Positions 21,607 through 30,816 of a stretch of DNA of 64,000 nt are shown here, in pieces. The DNA lies in NCBI GenBank assembly GCA_963682175.1, contig OY821787.1, positions 28,188,501 to 28,252,500 of the forward strand. The letters run 5' to 3'. The number at the start of each line of letters is the position of its first letter. The first letter of the stretch is position 1. The translations under genes and the position numbers were made by a program. This stretch comes from Triglochin maritima (Eukaryota; Streptophyta; Magnoliopsida; Alismatales; Juncaginaceae). The notes beneath the pieces were generated by a model. That model was given only the letters and a program-made list of their open reading frames with translations. It had not been told where the DNA came from and made no database searches.

Positions 21607-22851
21607 TGTAACATCCCGAAACAACGGAAATTTTGAAAATTCATAATCACAACAATAAAGGCTAATAATCAAAGACGGGACTGTTACTTCTCATAAAACA
21701 AATAGCGGTGCACCAAGTTACATCAGAGTTTGTCAAAATGATACATGATTACAACAGGACAACAAAAGAAGATAAAATGTAATCATGTTGACCTCAGTGG
21801 TCCGAGTAGAGGATCCGACTCCAAGATGCGCGCGTCCACCGCTCACCGCCCAACTGGACCTACTGTGGTCCTGAAAATATATATAACAACAATGCCTGCG
21901 TTTCCAGAAGGAATCCCCGTATGTCAACTCACCTATATGCATGCATTACGCAAATGAACCTATCATTCTAGTAGCATGTCATGGCATCAACAAAAAGGAA
22001 AACAGTTCCCCCAAAAGGTAAAACAGGACATCAGTCCGACAGTCAACATCGGGTCTCCCGAGGAGACCTACTGCAGGCACATGCAGTCTTACAGCACGCG
22101 ACATCGCACCCCCCACACGCGGCTACACTACTCAAGGGTTCGGCAGGGAGCCTCTGTCACGCCTGCGGGCCGATAGAATACAGATGCAAATCTCTGTGGT
22201 CGGAGCCACGGGGACCAACGGGGCCGTCGCCCGGAAGGTATAACAACATCATCTCGATAGGTGCCCAGTCGAGGAATCAACATAGCCGGAACAGCCTCTG
22301 CCCAACAATCATCATCGCCGGCACAACCTCGGGGGCATCACCGGCACAGTATCGGTGGTCCATCACAAACGTCCGGCACAGCATCGGACGGGTCCAGACC
22401 GAAGTCGGCCAGGTCATCAGGCTCCACGAGCCGCAAACACCAACCGCGCCGCTATAAAAGCAGGGCAGCGACCTCCGTAGCCCGTAGGCCGGTAGTCACC
22501 TCACCCAACGCCAGTTGCGTGCCTGCACAACATCAAACATTGGGATCCGCGATCCCTCAGGCCTGCTATACTACAATGGGTCCAATCAATCCATCACATT
22601 AGTCACGCTCCATACATGGAGGTGACACGTCCCGAACACCCACACTCCCCAACGGCGGTCCCTGGGCTGGCACGCGGAACGCGCCTACCGTCACCTCCCG
22701 GCTCACGCACAAGGCGAGGACACGGGTTTCCGTGGACAAAGCTGGCATTAAAAAAGGGAACCAGGAATTCTGTCCTGGGCCTAAACGGTCGACCGGAAGA
22801 GGTGATTCGGTCGACCGCTTCCAGAAAGGAATCGTTCGACCGTACGCCTAA
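21607..22851 (-). repeat. Tekay 3' LTR, distal segment (copy 1)
   Basis: Starts on the plus strand with TGTAACATCCCG, i.e. the LTR's 3' end on the minus strand is CGGGATGTTACA. It matches 51976-53220 closely. The last 47 bases (22805-22851) are repeated on the other side of the nested insertion. Confidence 0.9.
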
Positions 22852-22855
22852 AACT

Positions 22856-22945
22856 TGTTGAACGTTTTAATTAAACCGCAAGTGCACGGCCGCGATGAAG
22901 CGGTGGTAAGTACGGGTCGTCCTCAGGGAGGTGAGCAGCCAAGAA
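22856..22945 (-). repeat. Terminal stub of an Athila A LTR
   Basis: Reads on the plus strand TGTTGAACGTTTTAATTAAA, then the 'ccgcaagtgcacggccgcgatgaagcgg' block, matching 26001-26090. It is joined directly to gag at the shared 'ggctgctcacc'. The four bases outside the LTR end (aact, 22852-22855) match the spacer between the 5' LTR and the PBS at 25995-26000. Confidence 0.88.
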
Positions 22946-24982
22946 TGCTTTCTTAGGAACATTGGTTTTCCTCTTGGTTGTGCAGAGATCCTTCAACACT
23001 TTGGCATATTGAGGTATTTGTTGGATGACATCCAACAAGGGGATGTTAACCTTTACTTGCTTAAACACCTCTACTATCTTGTCCATGTTGTCACTCTGCT
23101 TTTTGGTTAACCTACTTGGATAGGGAGCTTTTGGCAGGTAGGTTTTCTGCTGTGCCTGAGAAGAAAGCTTTGGTGTATTACCCTCACCCTCAGCTTCTTC
23201 TTCACCACCATTCCCACTGAGGGGCTGCATAGATGGTGGTGGGTGTGGCAAGGAAATGTGATTGTCAACCTGTTTTCCATTCCTTAAGGTCACAATGGAA
23301 TTGACATGGTGAACAAGTTCCTCCACATGGTTCACTTGCCTCCCCCGAGGTACCACATTCTCATTTTGCATTTGTTGTTGTTGGTACATGCGGGGGTTAG
23401 CCTCAGGCTGGCTAGGAAAAGACCATTTCTCTCTCTCATGTACAGACTGAGCCAATTGGCCCATCTGAAGCTCTAGAGATTTCATGGTCTGCTGATTTGA
23501 AGTGAGAACTTGACTTGTGGTAGACATAAAATTTTTCATTGAGTTTTCAAGTCCACGAGTCAAGGTCTCAAGCGAATTGAATCGGGTTTCCATATTATTG
23601 GAATTTGGGAAACCCGATGGATTGGTGGTTTGCGCTTGGGGTGGCTGATTGGAATGTGCATGCATGGGAGGTTGGTGTGATTGGTAAGGTGGTCTAGAGG
23701 AGTTTGAAGGACCTCCCGGGGCATTATTTTGGTTCCATGAAAAATTGGGGTGGTTCCTCCATCCAGGGTTATAAGATGATGAGTATGGGTCATTCCTAGC
23801 TCTGTCATAGATGGCGTTGACATGCTCCATCTCAGGAGGAATGGACTCACACTCGCTTTCTACATGACCTATCCTACCACATGAATGACAAGGAACTGGA
23901 CCAGATGTGGACATGTGAGGTGCACTTTGTTGGTTTTGGAGCTCAATCGAATCCATACGGCGCATTAAGGCCGCTATGCGTGCCTCGGTGGCCGTAGTGG
24001 TATCGATAGCAAATGCGGCATCCGATCTAGTCGAGTTTGCATTCGCGATCCTCGCTCCTATACTAGATGATGCAGGTGGTTCCCTCACACTCTCCCATTG
24101 CATGGTTTTCTCAGCGAGGTCTTCTAGGAAGGTCCATGCCTCCCTTTCATCCTTTCCCAAGAACTCTCCTTGACACATGGACTCAAGGAGCGTTCTGGAC
24201 GGGATGTGAAGACCCTCATACACAATCTGACAAAGACGCCACAACTCAATGCCGTGGTGAGGGCACGAGGATAGTAGCTCTTTGAACCTCTCAAGATATG
24301 CATGAAATGGTTCGGTCTCATGTTGATAGAACGAATTGATTTCGTTCCTCAATTTTTGAGTCCGATGATTAGGAAAGTACTTCTTGAGGAATGCAGATTG
24401 AAACTCATCCCAAGTCCTAAAGGAATTTGCCTGGTTGCTGTACAACCACTTCTTGGCGTCATCCTTTAGTGCAAAAGGAACGAGCCTAAGATGGATGGAG
24501 TCTGTGCTAAGTTGTTGCAGCTTGAACATAGCACAGACCTCCTCAAATTCCCTGAGAAAGATATAGGGGTCACCTTTCCCAGTGAAATGAGGGAGCATGG
24601 AAATGAATTGAGGCTTAACCTCAAAATGGTTCCCATTAGCCTCTGGTAATACGATGCATGAGGGTAGAGCGGTACGGCTCGGGTAGCATCGATCACGAAG
24701 AGGTATGGGAACGACAACTGGAAGCACAGGTGGAACAGGCGGGTCCAGCAACTGCTCCTCCTCACGGAAATTAGCAGCCATTGGACCCAAACTACGTGCG
24801 ACACGAGAGGAGGAAGGTGTCGAGAAATCAATGACCGAAGCCGGATTGACAACGCTCCTCGTCAAACGACCTCTCTCGTCTCGTGTCCACGAAAGCATGC
24901 ACAACGGTGCACACACACAACCACAACTCTTTTTTTTCTTTTTTTTCAAAGAATGTACGTAGGGGAGAAGACGGGGGAACAC
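22871..24982 (-). CDS. gag: Athila-type Gag polyprotein with LTR-encoded C-terminal tail
   Basis: An uninterrupted frame of up to 703 codons. The first in-frame ATG is at 24982. A more credible start is ATG 24781 (MAANFREEEQLLD), because the upstream part has a lysine run from a poly-A-like leader. The core from about residue 120 to 290 is the retrotransposon_gag fold (FTGKGDPYIFLREFEEVC, LVPFALKDDAKKWLY, FLKKYFPNHRTQKLRNEI). A zinc knuckle, CHSCGRIGHVESEC (CX2CX4HX4C), lies near residue 365. A Gln/Asn/Pro-rich linker follows, then conserved 'KKAFLAAH'. The last 23 or so residues (HLPEDDPYLPPLHRGRALAV) are translated from the LTR stub after a deletion. Gag packages element RNA into cytoplasmic particles. 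This is the only long intact retroelement frame in the window, and with no pol it could act only in trans. Confidence 0.85.
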   Translation of the reverse strand: MFPRLLPYVHSLKKKKKKSCGCVCAPLCMLSWTRDERGRLTRSVVNPASVIDFSTPSSSRVARSLGPMAANFREEEQLLDPPVPPVLPVVVPIPLRDRCYPSRTALPSCIVLPEANGNHFEVKPQFISMLPHFTGKGDPYIFLREFEEVCAMFKLQQLSTDSIHLRLVPFALKDDAKKWLYSNQANSFRTWDEFQSAFLKKYFPNHRTQKLRNEINSFYQHETEPFHAYLERFKELLSSCPHHGIELWRLCQIVYEGLHIPSRTLLESMCQGEFLGKDEREAWTFLEDLAEKTMQWESVREPPASSSIGARIANANSTRSDAAFAIDTTTATEARIAALMRRMDSIELQNQQSAPHMSTSGPVPCHSCGRIGHVESECESIPPEMEHVNAIYDRARNDPYSSSYNPGWRNHPNFSWNQNNAPGGPSNSSRPPYQSHQPPMHAHSNQPPQAQTTNPSGFPNSNNMETRFNSLETLTRGLENSMKNFMSTTSQVLTSNQQTMKSLELQMGQLAQSVHEREKWSFPSQPEANPRMYQQQQMQNENVVPRGRQVNHVEELVHHVNSIVTLRNGKQVDNHISLPHPPPSMQPLSGNGGEEEAEGEGNTPKLSSQAQQKTYLPKAPYPSRLTKKQSDNMDKIVEVFKQVKVNIPLLDVIQQIPQYAKVLKDLCTTKRKTNVPKKAFLAAHLPEDDPYLPPLHRGRALAV

Positions 24983-25976
24983 AGGAGAGAAAGAATGACT
25001 CAGGAGAGAAAGGAAGAAGTCCTTATGCTATGGCGGATGGGTACAGGTAGAAGCACACAAGCAAACAAGGCTCAAGCAATCCTAAGGTCGCTATAGGTCC
25101 TTACAGCTAGACGACGCCTAACTGCGAGGTCACACGGCCTCAACACGCCTCACCTCCCTACAACGAGGACCACAAAGCCCAGCAAGCGAGCCAAGATCCG
25201 GGGATCTCGTCTCTCCTACTATCGACAAAGTGGGCAACGCCGATCAGGTCATGACGGTCGGGACCGGATCACTCTCCTAATGCGTCCAAGATCCTTAGGG
25301 CCAATGTCTACTTGATTTTAAAATTAGGCTCTTGATTAGTGTGGTTTTTGGGGCGAAGGAAAGGGTGATGAAATCCCCCACCTTATCTTTTATGGGACAG
25401 CCCCTCCTTAGTAGCGTTTTGGAGTCCTAATCTAGCAATCAACTCTCCAAACAAAATGCTCAACTCACACTTGTTTCAATGCACTTCCTACTAACTAATG
25501 CATGTTCATACGAAATGCATGAATGAGAGTAGAAGGTGTGTACCTCATGCCAGCTCTCAGCAACAGAAAATAAAGCTAAGATAAAAGACAATCTAAATGC
25601 CTAAGTCACATACATGATGCATGGCTTAAACAAAAAGAATGCCTAATCTTTTGCTTTGAGTTTTAGGGTCCAAGTTGCTTAAAGGAGGTTGATTATGGAT
25701 CTGGGAACAAACTATAAGTCAAAACATGCCAAATTAAATCCCAGATCACTACATCAATTATGAAAACCGACCAAAGAAATAAGAGAGTAAACAGAGCTTA
25801 CCAGACCGCCAATTGGCGGTCTCAGGCCGCTGATTGGCGGTCTACAGTGCTCATCTTGCTTCAAAACTTCTCCAGGTGCTCCTCCTGACCACTCCAAGTC
25901 TCCTGAAACAAAGACAAACTACAAAACAAAAATTAAATCCACTCGAATCGTCCAAACAAGAGTCTGGACTGGCACC
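24983..25976 (-). other. Leader (5' UTR) of the Athila A derivative
   Basis: About 1 kb between PBS and gag. It shares blocks with the leader of the Athila B element at 29860-30790 ('ggtccttacagctaga(c/t)gacgcctaact', 'cgtctctcctactatcgacaaagtggg', 'aatcttttgctttgagttttagggtccaagttg'). A perfect 18-bp palindrome occurs at 25804-25821. Confidence 0.8.
25804..25841. repeat. Palindromic GACCGCCAATTGGCGGTC motif and partner
   Basis: A perfect 18-nt palindrome at 25804-25821, followed six bases later by a second half-matching unit, CCGCTGATTGGCGGT. The same pair occurs in the LTR at 27005-27043. Confidence 0.9.
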
Positions 25977-25994
25977 TCCACGGCAACGGCGCCA
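25977..25994 (-). promoter_or_regulatory. Primer binding site, tRNA-Asp type
   Basis: On the minus strand TGGCGCCGTTGCCGTGGA, complementary to the 3' end of plant tRNA-Asp apart from one base. It lies six bases inside the LTR end, as in other Athila elements. Confidence 0.88.
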
Positions 25995-26876
25995 AAAACT
26001 TGTTGAACGTTTTAATTAAACCGCAAGTGCACGGCCGCGATGAAGCGGTGGCAAGTACGGGTCGTCCTCAGGGAGGTGAGCAGCCTCTTGTTTATCAGAA
26101 ATCAAGTGGCAAAATAGGGAAGAGAAAGATTGATTATGCTAACCTACACTAAACTACGCTAAGAAGTACGAAATGCGAAACAAAGAAATAAACGATCAAA
26201 TAAAAACTAAGCTAAGAACAAAATAGAAGTGCTGGAATTTCATGAATGGAAAACCCCTAAGGGGTGGAGTGAGTGCACACAAGCAAAGAGGTGGGTGTAG
26301 AATACATTCTTTAAGCACATGAAGGTGGTGTTTATCAATCATAGGAAGTGTCTAAATGTTATGGCAAAACCTATCAATCTATTCACCAACTTAGTTGATT
26401 AACATTTACATATGCAACGTGTTTATTTCAGAACCTAGACAAGCATGAGAGGTGTCTAATCATTTTGGCAAAACTCATCAAGTTGTAAATTCTATCCTAA
26501 ACAAGCAAGCATACATTCATGTTTAATCAACACATTGAAATTAAAGCATTCATCCCATTCTCTAATGCATGTATGTACATCTACTCCACCCCCAAAGGGG
26601 ATGGAACTACTCACTAAACATTACACTAATTATTAAACTATGGAAAGAAAGCATATTAAAACTAAGCTAGAATTAAAAGACGATTAAACTAAAACATGCA
26701 CAAACAATAAAAGAAGCATAAAATAAACAATGAAAGAAACACAAAACTTTATTGATAAAATGACTCACATTAAAAGTAGCATCCTCCTACTTTAGTGTGT
26801 GCTTCAAGGCCTCACTTCTAGTAGGAAGAATAGCCACTTAAAATATGGAGTGATTACAAAAGGAGGTGAAGAGTTC

Positions 26877-26884
26877 TATTTATA
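26877..26884 (-). promoter_or_regulatory. TATA box in the Athila A LTR
   Basis: TATAAATA on the minus strand in the context gcctataaatagaactc. The same motif stands at the corresponding place at 43983-43990, and a mutated form (TACAAATA) at 35953-35960. Confidence 0.65.
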
Positions 26885-27004
26885 GGCATGGAAAAAGCTA
26901 ATCCGGGACAATCCCCCGATGTGGGACTAAACAGATACCACAAATAGCCTAAACATCCTCTAATACATGTGCGGGAGAAATTTGAGCGCATTTGGGCCAA
27001 AAGT

Positions 27005-27043
27005 GACCGCCAATTAGCGGTCTTGGACCGCTAATTAGCGGTC
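27005..27043. repeat. Pair of palindromes in the Athila A LTR
   Basis: GACCGCCAATTAGCGGTC (near-perfect) and GACCGCTAATTAGCGGTC (perfect), three bases apart. The homologous pairs at 35794-35832 and 43826-43862 have changes that mostly weaken but do not abolish symmetry. Confidence 0.9.
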
Positions 27044-27412
27044 TACAGTGTCCGGATCGCTCTGGAATTTCTTGTGGGCTTTTCTGGAAGGCTTTGTTGG
27101 TATTTGATGCATCTATTTCGCATGTTGGAGCTCCGACCCGAATAGAATTGTCAAAATACTCCCCATAATGGTGTGAAGTATTCAGTTTTACTCTTAGGTC
27201 CCTCTGTCTTACGATCAGGTCCTTCTCCTTTACATCTTGGTCCCCAGATCTCACAATCCAGTCCTTTTTCCCAGCTTTTGGGTCCTTTTATGCTTCATCT
27301 CTTCAAACCTAATTATTCCTGAAAACTAAACATAAAACTCGTAACATAGCATTATTTAGGTGAAAGATAATGGATATAAGATACAAATATGAGCATGAAA
27401 TGATGTCAATCA

Positions 27413-28359
27413 ATTCGGTCGACCGCTTCCAGAAAGGAATCGGTCGACCGTACGCCTAACACGGTCTACCGCTGCGCTCAAAACACAATCCCCAACGGTC
27501 GACCGAACGAGGTCAGAATCCGGAGTCTGGTCAACATTAAAAACAATTCTATCGGTCGACCGACTCAGGGTCCCGGTCGACCGAAAACTAACAGTACATC
27601 TTTTACATTATTTAAATCCATCGGTCGACCGACTCAGGGGTCTCGGTCGACCTATTATTCTACGTCATATAACGGTCGACCGAACACATAAAAACGATCG
27701 AACAACATGCATATTAAAATACAATATACTTAAGTTCCGGTCGACCGAACACAAGGACCTGGTCAACCGTAACACAACAGACAGACAAAATACCTGCAAT
27801 CGGTCGATCGCCCGAAGGGCCTGGTCGACCGTTGGTCGTCTTCAACCTCGCGCCAGCCGAGCTTTCTTCACCAAAACACAACGTCGGAGAGGTCTCCGAC
27901 CTCCTCCGACCGAACAACACAACCCTCTCGTGAGGGTTAACAACAAAACCAAACTAAGAAGCGGCATACCTCAAACGAAGACGACGAACCACCGGAGCCC
28001 GTTCACGCACGTCGTCACCTCCGGCCTCACTCGCGCTCTGCCTCCGTACGCACACCCTCCTCGCTCGACGCCTCCGCAGCTGCTCCACCACGCGCACGCA
28101 AGGGAAAAGAAAGAATGAATGACAGATCAAAATGAGAGTGAAAAGAGAGAGAGAGAGAGAGAGAGAGAGAAAATCACGCTTATAACCCCAACCCATCTCC
28201 TCTCCACAGTCGCCTACACACGCAGCCATCACCCTCCCCTCACGTCTATAGTACACGCCTCCTCCTCTTCCCCATGCACACACTATGCAACCCAACTCCC
28301 CATGCAAAGCCAACTCTTAATCTCCATTAGCACTCAAACCCTACGTTTGGGTTCTAACA
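27413..28359 (-). repeat. Tekay 3' LTR, proximal segment (copy 1)
   Basis: The minus-strand LTR start is TGTTAGAACCCAAACGTAGG, at 28359. It resumes exactly beside the nested insertion with the 47-bp repeat (27413-27459). It carries many CGGTCGACCG units between 27417 and 27842. Compared with 53180-54152 it has lost 22 bp between two CGGTCGA copies (near 27497) and gained a duplicated block around 27560-27625. Confidence 0.9.
28145..28171. repeat. (GA)n microsatellite
   Basis: About 13 GA dinucleotides inside the Tekay LTR. Absent at the corresponding place in copy 2, so it expanded after the copies separated. Confidence 0.9.
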
Positions 28360-28402
28360 ATCCACCAAACTTAAAAGGATTTCGTCCCGAAATCAAAGCA
28401 AA

Positions 28403-29842
28403 CTACTCACTGAAAAGCTCTGGATACTGGCTTCTGACGTCCTCCTCAATCTCCCAAGTGGCCTCGCGCTCACTGTGATGCTGCCACCTGACCTTCACCA
28501 TCAGAATGGTCCTCCTCCTGAGTTGATGGTCCATGCGATCGACTATCTCGACTGGTCTCTCCTCAAGCGACAAGTCCAGCTGAATCTCTGGCACTGCTAT
28601 CTCAATAACGTGAGCTGGATCTGCAACATACTTCCTCAACATCGATACATGGAAGACGTTTTGAAGACCCGAAAACTGCGGTGGTAATGCAATCCGGTAG
28701 GCAACCTCTCAAAATCGGTCGAGGATCTCAAACGGCCCCACATACCTCGGACTGAGCTTCCCCTTCTTCTCAAATCTCATCACGCCTCGGGCTGGGGAAA
28801 TCTTGAGAAACACATGGTCGCCCACCTCGAAACTCAACACCCGTCTGCGTCGATCAGCATAACTCTTCTGCCTGCTCTGTGTCGTGGCCAGTCTCCTCCT
28901 GATCACATCCACCTTTTCTGCATACATTTGCACGATCTCTAGGCCCACTAACTACCTCTCGCCCACATCACTCCAGCATACCGGTGATCTCAAGGCCTCC
29001 CGTACAATGCCTCGTACGGTGCCATCCCAATACTCGAGTGGTAGCTGTTGTTGTAGGCGAACTCTATCAGCGGCAAGTGCTCATCCCAATGCCCTGCCCA
29101 ATCAAGTGTGCATGCTCTCAGCATATCCTCCAAGGTCTGAATCGTCCTCTCTGACTGACCATCTGTCTGCGGATGAAACGTTGTACTGAAGCTCAGACGC
29201 GTCCCCAAGGCCTGCTGCAGACTCCCCCAAAATCTACAAGTGAAACGAGGATCTCGATCGGAGATGATGCTCACTGGCACTCCATGCAACCTGACTATCT
29301 CCTCCACGTACAACTTAGCTAGACCCTCCAAAGGCAACGTGGTCCTGATCGCTAAGAAATGTGCCAACTTGGTCAGTCGATCGACTATCACCCAAATCAC
29401 GTCGTGGAATCTCCTCGTCTTCGGCAATCCTGTGACAAAATCCATCGTCACGTGCTCTGATGCTCAATCTTCGGCAATCCCACTTCCACTCAAGAAGCTC
29501 AATACACTGCATCGGTCCTGCTGGCCTCTGATGCTCAATCTTCACCTGCTGACAGACTAAGCATCTTTCCACAAACTCTGCGATGTCCCTCTTCATGCCC
29601 TTCGACCAGAAGTTCCGCTGCAGGTCCTTATACATCTTCGTGCTTCCTGGTTGAATGGTGTATCTCACTCTGTGTGCCTCCTCCATGATGTCATCTCTCA
29701 GCCCATCGAACTTCGGCACTTAGATCCGACTCCTGAACCTCAAACCACCATCAACCCCTACACTGAAGTCTGATCCATCTCTGGAAACTAACTGTAGCAG
29801 ACCAGCTAACTCATCATCCCCCTGCTGAGCCTGAACCACCCG
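28403..29842 (-). pseudogene. Tekay integrase and chromodomain, broken
   Basis: In minus-strand order: the HHCC region (EEAHRVRYTIQPGSTKM, FVERCLVCQQVK; about 29680-29540), in which the second His position reads Gln (IQPG against IHPG in copy 2); then the integrase core with [17 protein letters not shown] and [11 protein letters not shown] (29451-29100); then the GPF-type module (RYVGPFEIL, near 28725); then a chromodomain ending near 28403 (RRRTILMVKVRWQHHSE, ATWEIEEDV). A 22-bp insertion at 29458-29479 shifts the frame just before the first catalytic Asp, and the link near 28700-28990 is also broken. Integrase inserts cDNA; the chromodomain steers it to heterochromatin marks. Confidence 0.85.
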
Positions 29843-29854
29843 TGGGTAGTGGGT

Positions 29855-30790
29855 GAGGGTAAAAGCCTAATCTAGCAATCTTGGCTCAAGCAACCTAAAG
29901 TCATTATAGGTCCTTACAGCTAGATGACGCCTAACTGCATTGTCACACGGCCTTAACACATCTCACGTCCCTACAACAAAGACCATAAAGCCTAGAAAGT
30001 GAGCCAAGATCTGGAGATCTCGTCTCTCCTACTATCGACAAAGTGGGTGACGCCGATCAGGCTATGACGTTCATGACCGGATCACTCTCCTAATGCGTCC
30101 GAGTCCTAGTGGCCAATGTTTATTTGACTTTAGATTAACGCTTCACTTAAGTGTGGTTTGTGGGGCTAAGGGCTAAGGCTTCACTTGAGTGCCCCTTAAA
30201 GATGTTTTGAAAACTTAGACTAGCAAGAAACTCACCAAACAAGCACTCACCTCACTCTTGTTACAATGCACCTTAGTAGCTCATGCATACTCTAACCATG
30301 CATGAATGAGAGAATAGGTGCACATACCTCACGCCAGCAATCGACAATAAGAATTAAAGCGAATGAAAGACAATGTCCATGCAAGGTCCACAAATAATGC
30401 ATGACCTAGATGGCACATAACCTAATCTTTTGCTTTGAGTTTTAGGGTCCAAGTTGTCTTAAGAAGGGGTCATGCAAGTCAAATTAATTACTGACACTAA
30501 AGAAAAACATGCACGGGATAAATAGTGGAAGAAAACAACAAGAAAATAGCAAAGGAGGCTACTGTGGAAACATAAGGGGAAAACACCTAACAAAATCCGC
30601 CTGTGGCGGATGCAAATCCGCTACTAGCGGATTGTCTGGGGATTCTAGTCCCCAGACTTCACCATCAAGCTCCTAAGCTCCAGTAGCTTACCTAGGCCAC
30701 CTGCCACCCCCTTCCAGTAACCAAAACAAAAATGGAAACGTAAAAACAAAGAAAAACCCTAACGAAATGCCAAACTCGACAACGAAAGTG
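29855..30790 (-). other. Leader of the Athila B element
   Basis: Matches the Athila A leader at 25000-25975 in blocks. It contains an inverted-repeat pair, AATCCGCCTGTGGCGGAT and AATCCGCTACTAGCGGATT (30594-30632), at the position of the A-type palindromes but with a different core sequence. Confidence 0.75.
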
Positions 30791-30792
30791 GC

Positions 30793-30810
30793 TCCCCGGC
30801 AATGGCGCCA
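30793..30810 (-). promoter_or_regulatory. Primer binding site, tRNA-Asp type
   Basis: On the minus strand TGGCGCCATTGCCGGGGA, one mismatch to the complement of the tRNA-Asp 3' end. It lies six bases inside the LTR. Confidence 0.88.
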
Positions 30811-30816
30811 AAAGCT

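Larger units (their letters stand above)
22852..27412 (-). mobile_element. Athila A derivative, gag-only, nested in the Tekay LTR
   Basis: In minus-strand order: full 5' LTR (27412-26001), tRNA-Asp PBS, about 1-kb leader, an open gag frame, and then a direct junction to the last 90 bases of an LTR (22945-22856). Protease, RT, integrase and most of the 3' LTR are absent. The layout resembles plant gag-only elements (TR-GAG), but the 3' LTR is only a stub. Both sides carry a 47-bp copy of host LTR sequence in place of the usual 5-bp TSD. Confidence 0.88.
26001..27412 (-). repeat. Athila A 5' LTR, 1412 bp
   Basis: On the minus strand it begins TGATTGACATCATTTCATGC and ends TTCAACA. It matches the LTR at 43454-44834 over its length. 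It includes palindromes at 27005-27043 and a TATA box at 26877-26884. Confidence 0.92.
21607..29842 (-). mobile_element. Tekay/Del-type chromovirus, copy 1, 5'-truncated and interrupted
   Basis: A minus-strand Ty3/gypsy element retaining the 3' LTR (21607-22851 plus 27413-28359) and the integrase-chromodomain end of pol (28403-29842). It aligns with the second copy at 51976-55610. Similarity stops within pol at about 29842 ('gaaccacccgtg'), where sequence of an Athila leader begins, so the RT, protease, gag and 5' LTR are gone. An Athila A derivative is inserted in the LTR. Confidence 0.85.

Noticed and set aside
21981..22861. Long overlapping plus-strand frames (158, 113 and 81 codons) in the Tekay LTR, partly conserved at 52353-52994
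   Set aside because: They lie antisense inside a GC-rich LTR, overlap each other in different frames and have no domain. Conservation follows from LTR homology. A TATA-like ctataaaag at 22453 and 52825 on the plus strand is interesting but not enough to call a gene.
25977..25994. tRNA-Asp gene fragment
   Set aside because: Only 18 bases complementary to a tRNA 3' end beside an LTR; it is a primer binding site. No clover-leaf is present here or at 30793 or 44862.
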